Assembly: GCA_945903675.1 (NCBI GenBank)
Contig: CAMDOP010000026.1
Coordinates: forward strand, 1 to 19,482
From: Crenothrix polyspora
Lineage (GTDB): Bacteria; Pseudomonadota; Gammaproteobacteria; Methylococcales; Methylomonadaceae
Length of the DNA stretch: 19,482 nucleotides
Reading direction: 5' to 3'
How positions within the stretch are numbered: position 1 is the stretch's first letter; the number at the start of each line of letters is the position of its first letter. The position numbers and the translations under genes are program-made. The notes beneath the pieces are model-generated. The model saw nothing but the letters and a program-made list of their open reading frames with translations. It was not told where the DNA came from and searched no databases. Below, one piece after another: positions 1 to 7,633 of this stretch.

Positions 1-2
1 TT

Positions 3-1658
3 GATGAATTTGATTTACTTATTTTAACTACCTTAGCCTATTACTTTTGGCACAAACCCAAACGCACCCAGCGCTCATTATTAACGACAGCTAGTATTTT
101 ACTATTGACGATATATACATTGCTGTATGGCATTAGTTTATTAAGAGGCCTATTACCTTTACCTGCCATCAATGCCAACTCTTTTAACCATTATTACAGT
201 CACTTTAATAGCTTAAGAGTAGGCAAAGGTTACTTCTGGAGCTTACTACTGTTGCCATTTTTACAACTCACTGTGCGACGCTATCGTGACGCCCCACATT
301 ACTTCGGCTATGGCATCTTACTTGGCTTAACGGGTGTATGCTTGTTTGCCATTATCGAACGCCTAGTCTTCGTAGGTTTATTTGATTTTACTAGCGATTT
401 TCGAATCAATGCTTTATTTTCAAGCGTGCATACAGGAGGCGGTAATATTGAAAGTTATTTAATGTTAACGCTACCGTTTATAACGCTGTTATTTATTAAA
501 AATACTCACCATAAAAGCCGATGGTTATCGGGTGTTATTTTATTTGTCATTAGCGTATATACCTTGCTAGTGACTTTTTCACGCGGCGGCTACCTAGGTT
601 TTTGTGTAGGCTTTTTAGTATTGGTATTCGCCTTACTCATAGGCTTTAGAAAAAAACCGCTATTTAGCAAACAACATCTTTTACCATTGTTGCTATCGGC
701 CATCTTTGTACTTATCGCGCTGCCGGTATTAAATGGAAATTTGATAAAGCAACGTTTTGAATCATTTGATCAAGATCGAAGCAGTCGCAATGCTCACTGG
801 CTAAATGCCATAACTATGCGAGATGATGATCTAGCGACCTCTTTGTTCGGCATGGGCTTAGGAAGCTATCCTCGGACGTACTTTTGGCTAAATAATGAAC
901 ATAGCCAGCCAGCCAGCTATGAAATAATCACCGAAAAAGATCAGACTTTTTTACGTTTATCTGGTGGTGATACTTTTTTTATGGGTCAGTATGTCGCTGT
1001 CAAAACGCACACCAGCTACCGCTTACTTTTAAACATCCGTAGCAAAAAGCTAGGACTAAATTTATCCACCTCACTATGTGAAAAATCACTGCAATACTCT
1101 TTTCGCTGTAGCACTGTGCTAATCACCAACAGTAACTCTGAATGGGAACCTATTGAACAAATTATCGACAGCCATGACCTAGGTGAACCGGACGCCGCAG
1201 GTCTTTTAAAACGTCCTATACAATTATCTTTTTATAACGGTAATGGCATAGGGCAAGCTTTAGATATTACTCATGTACAGTTAATGAGTCCTGAGGGCAT
1301 TAATCTTATTAAAAACGGCGACTACTCACGTAGGACTGATTACTGGCTGTTTTCTTCCCAAAAACATAATCCTTGGCATATTGATAATCTTTGGGTGCAT
1401 CTATTATTCGATCAAGGCTGGTTAGGCCTTAGTGTATTTATTTTGTTATTTATGCTGGCCGTCTATCACTGTTATCGATTGCTGCCCCAACAAACTATTT
1501 ATTCAAGTATTTTATTATCGGCTTTTGGTGGCTTTCTGGTGGTAGCTTGGGTCAATAGCCCTTTTGATGCTCCACGGTTAACGCTATTGTTTTTCTTATT
1601 ACTGTTTTTTGCCCTGCTGCGTAAGCCACAGGCGTGGAAAACCACAAACCCTCTTTAA
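3..1658 (+). CDS. O-antigen ligase/polymerase-like membrane protein (Wzy_C type), 5' end outside window
   Basis: The reading frame is open from the first bases of the window, so the true start lies upstream; the first in-frame TTG at 105 falls inside a hydrophobic helix and is not a credible start. About 551 residues are visible. Many hydrophobic helices surround a Wzy_C-like core with the phrase FSRGGYLG (near base 580) and, near the C-terminus, DNLWVHLLFDQGWLGL, a position where this superfamily usually shows an H..Y....GLLG pattern. This superfamily joins lipid-linked glycan units in the periplasm, as O-antigen ligase or polymerase; which one cannot be told here. Between about bases 897 and 1365 lies a hydrophilic, beta-rich stretch of roughly 155 residues, much longer than the usual periplasmic loop, resembling a carbohydrate-binding jelly-roll. 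The stop lies 8 bases before the protease start, and a priming glycosyltransferase follows, which supports a polysaccharide role. Confidence 0.8.
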   Translation, partial: DEFDLLILTTLAYYFWHKPKRTQRSLLTTASILLLTIYTLLYGISLLRGLLPLPAINANSFNHYYSHFNSLRVGKGYFWSLLLLPFLQLTVRRYRDAPHYFGYGILLGLTGVCLFAIIERLVFVGLFDFTSDFRINALFSSVHTGGGNIESYLMLTLPFITLLFIKNTHHKSRWLSGVILFVISVYTLLVTFSRGGYLGFCVGFLVLVFALLIGFRKKPLFSKQHLLPLLLSAIFVLIALPVLNGNLIKQRFESFDQDRSSRNAHWLNAITMRDDDLATSLFGMGLGSYPRTYFWLNNEHSQPASYEIITEKDQTFLRLSGGDTFFMGQYVAVKTHTSYRLLLNIRSKKLGLNLSTSLCEKSLQYSFRCSTVLITNSNSEWEPIEQIIDSHDLGEPDAAGLLKRPIQLSFYNGNGIGQALDITHVQLMSPEGINLIKNGDYSRRTDYWLFSSQKHNPWHIDNLWVHLLFDQGWLGLSVFILLFMLAVYHCYRLLPQQTIYSSILLSAFGGFLVVAWVNSPFDAPRLTLLFFLLLFFALLRKPQAWKTTNPL

Positions 1659-1666
1659 CTCAAGCC

Positions 1667-2476
1667 ATGTCAACTCATTTAACGCTCTACCAGCCATCTA
1701 ACAAGACCTTAGGGCTACTCAGCTTTATTTTAAGCCTTATAGCCTTATTAGAATCTGGATCACTCTATGCAGAACCTTCACTAGCCGATACGGTAGCCAA
1801 GATTAAACCTAGCATTGTGGCAATTGGCACTTATATGCCTAAGCGCAATCCACGTTCGGTATTCATGGCAACGGGCTTTGCCGTCGGCGATGGCAGTTTA
1901 ATTATCACTAATGCACACGCCATTCCAGAAACCCTAGATATTGAGCACTTAGAAAAGATCGCTATTTTTTATCATAAAGATAATGTTGATAAAGTCATCA
2001 TTGCAACTGAACTGGCTGTCGATAAAGATCATGACTTAGCTCTCTTAAAAATCAACGATGAACGTTTGCCAGCACTGACATTAGGTTCAGCAGCATCGGT
2101 GCGCGAAGGCCAACTATATGCGTTTACCGGCTTTCCTATCGGCATGGTTTTAGGGCTATATCCTGTGACTCATAGAGGCATTATTTCTACCATCACGCCC
2201 AATATTATTCCTATGATCAACTCTACTCAAATCAAACAAGCTCAGTTTAAACGCTTACAAAACCCTTACGCTGTCTTTCAACTTGATGCTACCGCCTATC
2301 CTGGCAATAGCGGCAGTCCGCTTTATCATCCTGAATCAGGGCAAGTCATCGGCGTCATTAATAAAGTTTTTGTCCAAGCAAGCAAAGAAAATATCTTAGC
2401 AAAGCCTAGCGGTATTTCTTACGCTATACCCATTAACTACGTAGAAAATCTGTTAAAAGTTAGAGGTTATTATTAA
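1667..2476 (+). CDS. Secreted trypsin-like serine protease (HtrA-like fold, no PDZ domain)
   Basis: This is a 269-residue exported protease. The N-terminus has a hydrophobic segment (residues about 14-30) ending in SLYA before EPSLAD, which reads as a signal peptide. The chymotrypsin-fold triad is visible: His84 in TNAHAIP, Asp123 in DHDLALLKI and Ser215 in YPGNSGSP, the same spacing as DegP/HtrA catalytic domains. The protein ends soon after the second barrel, so there is no PDZ domain and probably no HtrA-style cage. I chose ATG 1667, eight bases after the upstream stop, because it puts a short polar N-region before the hydrophobic core; an in-frame GTG at 1634 would overlap the upstream gene and add 11 residues. 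It lies between a polysaccharide polymerase-like gene and EpsB, so it may process an envelope or EPS-machinery protein; that role is inference. Confidence 0.85.
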   Translation: MSTHLTLYQPSNKTLGLLSFILSLIALLESGSLYAEPSLADTVAKIKPSIVAIGTYMPKRNPRSVFMATGFAVGDGSLIITNAHAIPETLDIEHLEKIAIFYHKDNVDKVIIATELAVDKDHDLALLKINDERLPALTLGSAASVREGQLYAFTGFPIGMVLGLYPVTHRGIISTITPNIIPMINSTQIKQAQFKRLQNPYAVFQLDATAYPGNSGSPLYHPESGQVIGVINKVFVQASKENILAKPSGISYAIPINYVENLLKVRGYY

Positions 2477-2513
2477 TGACAGCTACCTATAAACACAGAA
2501 TAAGGGGACTTAA

Positions 2514-3902
2514 ATGATACGCATTTTTCGCCACTATATATCCAGAGCTTATTTACTTTTATTGTTGATTGAGTTTTTTATGTTTTTTGCCTCCATGTAT
2601 TGGGGCAGTGACATTCGCTTTCTAATGTCTGAGTCTTGGTATACCGACAATTACATCGCCTTAGCCAGCTTTATTTTTTCTAGCGTGATGAGTCTATCTT
2701 GCATCGGCTTAGGTTTATATAGACGAACGCTTAGCGGTGAAGAATATAATTTGCTAACTAGGATTTGTATTAGCTTTGGTCTAGGCATATTGCTCATCGT
2801 TAGTATTTATTATCTATTGCCAGAACTCTATATCGCTCGTAGCGTATTAGTTTTTGCCATTATGTTGGCTTTTATGGGCATGTCATTTATTCGATATCTG
2901 TTTTATAAATTTGCAAATTTTGATCGTTTGAAAAGACGTTTTCTAGTGATAGGTAGCGGTCAACGAGCACAACAATTAATTTCATTGAATGAGGCTTTAG
3001 TACATAAAGGCTTTACCATTGTTGGTTTTTTAGCCTTAACTGATGAATTGTCTGTCGTTGATAAAAATCTTATTATTGCTTATGACCAACCTCTGATTAA
3101 AATTGCAGAGCACTATAAAATCGATGAAATTGTCATTGCCATCCATGACCGTAGACTGGGATTACCGTTTGATGAGTTATTAGATTGCAAAATGTCAGGC
3201 TTGACCATCATGAATATTGTCGAATTTTATGAGCGTGAACAAGGTATTATTTCTTTAGACAATGTAAATCCCAGCTGGCTTATTTTTTGTGATGGCTTTG
3301 CTCAAGGTGATTTAAGAGGACTAAAGAAAAGAATGGTGGATTTATTTGCCAGCATCCTATTACTCAGTGTTGCTTGGCCCATTATGTGTTTAACCGCCTT
3401 AGCCATCATTCTGGAAAGCGGATTTAAAGATCCCATACTCTATCGACAAGTCCGTGTTGGAGAAAAAAACCAGCACTTTAAGGTACTTAAGTTTAGAAGT
3501 ATGAAAACAGATGCAGAAAAAAACGGGGCCCAATGGGCACAGAAAAATGATGATCGGATCACCTGTGTAGGACGCTTCATACGCGCTTGTCGCATCGATG
3601 AACTACCACAAATTCTCAACGTATTAAGAGGCGACATGAGCTTTGTCGGTCCTCGTCCAGAAAGACCTGAGTTTGTTGAGGGTTTTAATGAACGCATCCC
3701 CTATTATCAAGAAAGACACCGAGTAAAACCCGGCATTACCGGTTGGGCACAATTATGTTATCCCTACGGCGCTGACGAGCATGACACCATACAAAAGCTG
3801 CAATATGATTTGTACTACGTTAAAAACTACAGCCTGTTTTTAGATTTCTCTATCTTGTTTAATACCGTGGAAGTTATTTTATGGGGTAGAGGCGCTAGGT
3901 AA
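2514..3902 (+). CDS. Undecaprenyl-phosphate glycosylphosphotransferase, EpsB type (XrtA/PEP-CTERM-associated, TIGR03013-like)
   Basis: This 462-residue inner-membrane enzyme transfers a sugar-1-phosphate from a UDP-sugar to undecaprenyl phosphate, the first step of exopolysaccharide repeat-unit synthesis. It has four N-terminal helices (residues about 12-130), a Rossmann-like domain beginning RRFLVIGSGQRA (141-152), a further membrane segment (about 275-300), and a C-terminal bacterial sugar transferase domain. That domain shows KFRSM (326-330), RIDELPQILNVLRGDMS (360-376) and VGPRPERPEF (378-387). The opening MIRIFRHYISRAYLLLL and the ending LQYDLYYVKNYSLFLD...GRGAR match what I recall of the PEP-CTERM/XrtA-linked EpsB subfamily rather than WbaP or WcaJ. 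The ATG follows AGGGGA at a spacing of about 6 bases. It stands 37 bases after the protease gene, probably in one transcript. Subfamily placement is from memory of its hallmarks, not a search. Confidence 0.9.
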   Translation: MIRIFRHYISRAYLLLLLIEFFMFFASMYWGSDIRFLMSESWYTDNYIALASFIFSSVMSLSCIGLGLYRRTLSGEEYNLLTRICISFGLGILLIVSIYYLLPELYIARSVLVFAIMLAFMGMSFIRYLFYKFANFDRLKRRFLVIGSGQRAQQLISLNEALVHKGFTIVGFLALTDELSVVDKNLIIAYDQPLIKIAEHYKIDEIVIAIHDRRLGLPFDELLDCKMSGLTIMNIVEFYEREQGIISLDNVNPSWLIFCDGFAQGDLRGLKKRMVDLFASILLLSVAWPIMCLTALAIILESGFKDPILYRQVRVGEKNQHFKVLKFRSMKTDAEKNGAQWAQKNDDRITCVGRFIRACRIDELPQILNVLRGDMSFVGPRPERPEFVEGFNERIPYYQERHRVKPGITGWAQLCYPYGADEHDTIQKLQYDLYYVKNYSLFLDFSILFNTVEVILWGRGAR

Positions 3903-4051
3903 CGACTCAACTCGCACACTATTGCCTGAGGATACATCAAGCCATACAAGAATTCATTGAAGAACTTGCATGACTAACTGGACACGCAAGGTGGAGTTAT
4001 CTTCATTTTCTTACTCAATTTCATTTATCCAACAGGACATACAATCCCATT

Positions 4052-5149
4052 ATGCAAGTCAAACAAAGTATTTATTCTCTGCAAGCTTATCGTGCTATCG
4101 CTGCTTCATTAGTTGTAGTTTTTCATGCTGCTGATATTATTCGCATAAAATTAGACAGCCATGTCTTTGGCGATCTTCTACTATTTGGCTTTTCTGGAGT
4201 ACCTATGTTTTTTGTCTTGAGCGGATTCATTATATTCTATATCCATGCTCAAGATATTGATAGACCAAGCCGCTTAGGCAGATATCTCTATAAGCGCTTT
4301 GTTAGAATTTATCCATTGTATTGGTTTATTTTGTTGCTACTGTTACCAAGATATCTAGGACGAATTTCAAACTCAAATTATTTACTTGAAAATATCACAT
4401 TGCTCAGACTAACAAAATTTGACAAAATTATTGACGTTTCTTGGACACTGTCCTATGAAATATTTTTTTACATCATATTCCTTTCCCTAATTTTACATCG
4501 TGGTCTCGGTATATTAGGTATTTTTATATGTGCTTGCCTTTCAAGTTATAGTCTAATTACTGGTTATTTCTTAGAAATACCCTATATCATCTCAACAATT
4601 ACCAGCATTGATTATGGTACTTTAAATAACCTGATACATATCGCTAGCGATCCAATCAATTTTTTATTTCTTATGGGAGTAATCTCCTCTGCAATTTATT
4701 TTAGAATTGCGCATCATTATTCAACAAAGGATTCCTTGGGGGTTATCGCTTTAGTTGTAGGTATTTCTATTTTTATTTCGGTAGCTATTGTTTATAACAT
4801 TTATGGTTACACAATTATGAGTTCGCGTCACTACTATCTACTGTGGGGCTTAGCTAGCATGTTTTTGATGATTGCGCCTGCATCTGTTCATGTAGAGTCT
4901 TTTTTCAAAGACTCTCGGACACTCATGTTTTTAGGCAATGCGTCATACTCTCTCTACCTTGTTCACCTAATAATTCAAAAATTAATGATGGACAGTCTTG
5001 TTATTCAAAGCATGAATCCATACCTGATTTTTTTCTTACTTATAAGTATTTCCGTTATTTTAGGTGTTGGAGTGTACCTACTCATAGAGCGCCCTTTACT
5101 TGAACGATTCAATCATCTTAGTAAAAATAATAGAACAAGAAATAAGTGA
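4052..5149 (+). CDS. Membrane O-acyltransferase, acyltransferase 3 family (OafA/WecH-like)
   Basis: This 365-residue polytopic protein has about ten hydrophobic helices. Acyltransferase-3 proteins move acyl groups, usually acetyl, across the inner membrane onto sugars of O-antigen, exopolysaccharide or peptidoglycan. Hallmarks in order: LQAYRAIAASLVVVFHA with the conserved histidine at residue 25, GVPMFFVLSGFII, RFVRIYPLYW, SWTLSYEIFFY, GNASYSLYLVHL and a closing LLIERPLLERF. There is no SGNH domain, so it is the short form. A possible ribosome site (AGGA at 4034-4037) is 14 bases from the ATG, which is poor. A 149-base gap separates it from the EpsB gene. It looks more AT-rich than the flanking genes by eye and ends 19 bases before an antitoxin remnant on the other strand, so late acquisition is possible. 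The sugar acceptor cannot be read from sequence. Confidence 0.88.
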   Translation: MQVKQSIYSLQAYRAIAASLVVVFHAADIIRIKLDSHVFGDLLLFGFSGVPMFFVLSGFIIFYIHAQDIDRPSRLGRYLYKRFVRIYPLYWFILLLLLPRYLGRISNSNYLLENITLLRLTKFDKIIDVSWTLSYEIFFYIIFLSLILHRGLGILGIFICACLSSYSLITGYFLEIPYIISTITSIDYGTLNNLIHIASDPINFLFLMGVISSAIYFRIAHHYSTKDSLGVIALVVGISIFISVAIVYNIYGYTIMSSRHYYLLWGLASMFLMIAPASVHVESFFKDSRTLMFLGNASYSLYLVHLIIQKLMMDSLVIQSMNPYLIFFLLISISVILGVGVYLLIERPLLERFNHLSKNNRTRNK

Positions 5150-5168
5150 CGACACCTACACAATTAAA

Positions 5169-5318
5169 TCATGCCGCAATGACTTCATCACGAACAAAAT
5201 GCAGACGGATAATCCCGGGCTTTTCTGCTGGATCAAAATGACAAGAAATTGCCTCTCGGACATTGGCATGCAATTCGGCAATCGTGTCAGCATCGGTATA
5301 AATGGAGTGGACTAGTGC
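5169..5318 (-). pseudogene. Remnant of a HicB-like antitoxin (C-terminal ~49 residues)
   Basis: On the minus strand 49 sense codons encode ALVHSIYTDADTIAEL, continue through ANVREAISCHF, and finish IIRLHFVRDEVIAA before a TGA at 5169-5171. This matches the C-terminal two thirds of small HicB-like antitoxins, which carry a Y/F-T-EADT-xEEL-xxNVR core and end in IRLHFVRDEVLA. The first third is missing: a TGA at 5319-5321 lies directly upstream in frame, there is no start codon, and no matching sequence is seen in other frames. A toxin gene would be expected next to it; none is seen on either side. I call it a dead fragment. The family assignment rests on recalled hallmarks and is fairly secure. 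Confidence 0.72.
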
Positions 5319-5352
5319 TCAATGCCATTACGTTAAGCGAAAACCGTTTGTG

Positions 5353-5407
5353 TGGAGTACTGAGCTTTAGCTTAGCATTTTAAAACAGCTGAAGCTGTTT
5401 TACTCCA
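5353..5407. repeat. Near-palindromic element, possible small dispersed repeat or bidirectional terminator
   Basis: The two halves are imperfect inverted copies. The left half begins TGGAGTA and contains GAGCTTTAGCT; the right half, read on the other strand, begins TGGAGTA and contains CAGCTTCAGCT. The inner core at 5382-5401 is a 9-bp perfect stem, AAAACAGCT paired with AGCTGTTTT, around a 2-base centre. The A-run and T-run flanking the core could let it act as a terminator in both directions, for the acyltransferase gene and for the MOSC gene. The half-site layout also fits a REP-like or miniature mobile element. No target-site duplication was identified. Confidence 0.6.
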
Positions 5408-5460
5408 AACTCCCAGATGACTTAACTGTGAGCTGTATTGTAAAACCCCTCAGCCATACA

Positions 5461-6285
5461 TCAAAGCGGCGGCTGTTTATCTCCTATAACTTTAATATGC
5501 ACACGGTCACCGACTGTTAGCAAACCAAGTTGATCATGCAAAGCATTTTGACCAAAATAGACTTTGTTTTGCCACTTTCTAGTACGGTTAAGAGTGCGTA
5601 AAGGTTCTTGACCCATTTCAGCAGTTTCTGGATCTATAACTAATACAGAGCAACGCGAGCAAGGCTTGGGCAATCTAAAATCAATAGCGCCTATGCTAAC
5701 TTCACGCCAACTGTCTTCGGCGTAACTGTCGCAACCAGAAACAACTAAATTCGGTCTAAAACGCGTCATGGGTAAATTTAAAGCCATGTCATTATTCAAA
5801 GACACTAAGGAGTTTTCTGAGATTAGCAGAAAAGGAAAGCCATCAGAAAAAGCCACGGTATCCGAAGGCTGACTATAATGAGCATCAACTGGACGTATTA
5901 AGGTTTCAGGCTGATACACCAAGCGGCAATCACACTTTAAAAAATCACTCAACCATTGATCGGCTTCTACTGATACGCTATTAGCGGCACACTGATCCGC
6001 CCAAATCTGGCTCTCTATAACCTCACCCCCAACGGGTGTCAACGCCAAAAATAAATCATCCATACCTGCTGCCGATAAAATTAAATGTCTATCAGTTAAG
6101 GCTGTTTTTATTAAGGCCATTTTCGGTAATGTTCGTTGACTTAAAAAATGATTGTCAGCATCAATCAACATCCATTGTCTATCATATAGCAAACCAGTCC
6201 GTATAACAGGCCAACTATTTACAGCAATACCCGCCAAGGATTTTACGGGATAAAGCGTGATGGCACTTAAGCTGATGTCAGTCAT
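5461..6285 (-). CDS. MOSC-domain molybdenum cofactor protein (mARC/YcbX-like, no ferredoxin domain)
   Basis: This is a 274-residue cytoplasmic protein. Residues 1-120 match the MOSC N-terminal beta-barrel domain (ITLYPVKSLAG near the start, then GLLYDRQWMLID). The MOSC domain follows with RFRPNLVVSG (175-184), a KPCSRC motif (Cys209 and Cys212) and IDPETAEMGQEPLRTL. In mARC and YcbX proteins a cysteine in this region binds the molybdenum cofactor, and the enzymes reduce N-hydroxylated compounds with electrons from a partner. E. coli YcbX carries a C-terminal 2Fe-2S ferredoxin domain of about 90 residues; that is absent here, so a separate electron donor would be needed. The ATG is preceded by AAAGG at a spacing of about 9. 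It is divergent from the PQQ-associated operon across 157 bases. The substrate is unknown. Confidence 0.85.
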   Translation of the reverse strand: MTDISLSAITLYPVKSLAGIAVNSWPVIRTGLLYDRQWMLIDADNHFLSQRTLPKMALIKTALTDRHLILSAAGMDDLFLALTPVGGEVIESQIWADQCAANSVSVEADQWLSDFLKCDCRLVYQPETLIRPVDAHYSQPSDTVAFSDGFPFLLISENSLVSLNNDMALNLPMTRFRPNLVVSGCDSYAEDSWREVSIGAIDFRLPKPCSRCSVLVIDPETAEMGQEPLRTLNRTRKWQNKVYFGQNALHDQLGLLTVGDRVHIKVIGDKQPPL

Positions 6286-6442
6286 TTTTAGATAGCCTTT
6301 AAACTATGTTGAGCGGATTTAACAGAGATTTGTAGCTATTATTATCAACATTACCTAGACAGGCAATCATCGATAGTGCAAAAACCAAATAAATGTTTAT
6401 AAATCCGTTAAAATTAAGCCTAACAATCTTCTTACTAAGAAC

Positions 6443-7633
6443 ATGATGCGCAAATCTAATCGATTACTTATTAGCTTTTTATACTTGCTGCTGATTAGCA
6501 CCCTGCATCCGGCTTATGCAAAAGCCAAGCTCAACATTAATATTGCTTATTTAAGCCAAGAGCAAAAAATTCCGCTGCAGCTATCCAACTTAGATCCGTT
6601 TGTTAAAAATAAAGGTTTAAAAGGCGCAGAACTGGGCATAGCTGATGACAATACCACCGGTGAATTTACCGGACAGCAATTTAATTTAGTTACATTTGTC
6701 GTGCCCATAGAAGGAAATATCGTCGATACCTTTAACAAAGATATAGCCAATAAATTTCAGTATGTGATCGTCAATTTAAATGCCGAGCAACTTAATACCC
6801 TAGCCGACTTACCTGCGGCAAAAAATATGCTGTTATTCGATGTCGCGACCCTAGATGATGCCTTGCGCAACGAGCAATGTCGTAGCAATGTATTACACCT
6901 ATTACCTAATCGTGCCATGCGTGCAGATGCTTTGGCCCAATACATGCTAAAGAAACGCTGGAACAAATGGTTTCTAGTGATAGGCAACAGCCCAGAAGAT
7001 CGCTTATATGCGGAAGCATTGAAACGCTCAGCCAAACGCTTTGGCATGAAAATCGTCAACGAAAAAACATGGGAACATACTTATGATGCGCGCAAAACCA
7101 CGCAATCTGATATTGCCGTTTTTACGCAAGTTGATGACTATGATGTGTTAGTGGTTGCCGATGATCACGGTGAATTTGGCGAATATCTAGATTATCGTAC
7201 TTGGCTTGCCAGACCGATCATCGGAACGCAAGGTTTGATAGCTAGCGCTTGGCATAAAACCCACGAACAATGGGGCGCAATTCAAATGCAAAATCGCTTT
7301 AAAGATAAAGCCGGTCGTTGGATGGAAGAGCAAGATTATGGCGCTTATTTAGCCACACGAGCCTTAGGAGAAGCAGTTACTCGTAGCCTATCTAACCAAC
7401 TGAACTTAATCAAAGCTTATTTATTAAGCCCTGCTTTTGCCTTAAATGGTTACACTGGCGCACCACTGTCCTTTAGAAACTGGGACGGTCAATTAAGAAT
7501 GCCGGTTTTACTGGCGGCTCCTAGATCATTAGTCGCCGTTGCGCCCATCGAGGGGTTTTTACATCCCAAAACCGAACTCGACACCTTAGGTTTTGATCAA
7601 GCTGAATCTCACTGTCAATGGACACCACAATGA
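6443..7633 (+). CDS. Periplasmic substrate-binding protein of the PQQ-alcohol-dehydrogenase-associated ABC system (TIGR03863-like)
   Basis: This 396-residue exported protein starts with a signal peptide: basic MMRKSNR, hydrophobic LLISFLYLLLIST, and a likely cut after HPAYA. The mature part has the two-lobe pattern of type I periplasmic binding proteins of the branched-chain amino acid/amide group (Peripla_BP_6-like). It includes RADALAQYMLKKRWNKWFLVIG as the interlobe strand-helix, DYDVLVVADDHGEFG and IIGTQGL. Exactly two cysteines remain in the mature chain (146 and 391), which could form a disulfide. The partners are a YVTN propeller, an ABC ATPase and an ABC-2 permease in the same order expected for the family linked to PQQ-dependent alcohol dehydrogenases. 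No alcohol dehydrogenase lies in this window. Its stop overlaps the next start as ATGA. The ligand is unknown. Confidence 0.85.
   Translation: MMRKSNRLLISFLYLLLISTLHPAYAKAKLNINIAYLSQEQKIPLQLSNLDPFVKNKGLKGAELGIADDNTTGEFTGQQFNLVTFVVPIEGNIVDTFNKDIANKFQYVIVNLNAEQLNTLADLPAAKNMLLFDVATLDDALRNEQCRSNVLHLLPNRAMRADALAQYMLKKRWNKWFLVIGNSPEDRLYAEALKRSAKRFGMKIVNEKTWEHTYDARKTTQSDIAVFTQVDDYDVLVVADDHGEFGEYLDYRTWLARPIIGTQGLIASAWHKTHEQWGAIQMQNRFKDKAGRWMEEQDYGAYLATRALGEAVTRSLSNQLNLIKAYLLSPAFALNGYTGAPLSFRNWDGQLRMPVLLAAPRSLVAVAPIEGFLHPKTELDTLGFDQAESHCQWTPQ

Larger units (their letters stand above)
5150..5460. other. 311-base gap between convergent genes
   Basis: This region lies between the 3' ends of the acyltransferase and MOSC genes. 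It holds the HicB-like remnant and the near-palindromic element, both listed separately. The remaining bases (about 5408-5460) show nothing I can interpret. The mixture of a broken gene and a palindrome marks it as a rearrangement scar. Confidence 0.6.

Noticed and set aside
1634..1666. GTG start for the serine protease
   Set aside because: It would overlap the upstream gene and add 11 polar residues before the signal peptide; ATG 1667 is simpler. It remains possible.
3899..3972. Short plus-strand frame after EpsB that reads like a protein end (QLAHYCLRIHQAIQEF...)
   Set aside because: Only about 24 codons, no start codon and no family recognised. It could be a relic, but the evidence is too thin.
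5100..5315. 71-codon plus-strand frame running out of the acyltransferase gene
   Set aside because: It starts inside the acyltransferase gene in another frame and covers the antisense of the HicB-like remnant; the minus-strand reading gives recognisable protein sequence and this one does not.
6309..6403. Possible promoter for the PQQ-linked operon (TTGAGC, TTAACA or TATAAA-like boxes)
   Set aside because: No pair of boxes has both acceptable sequence and 16-18 base spacing, so I list no promoter here.
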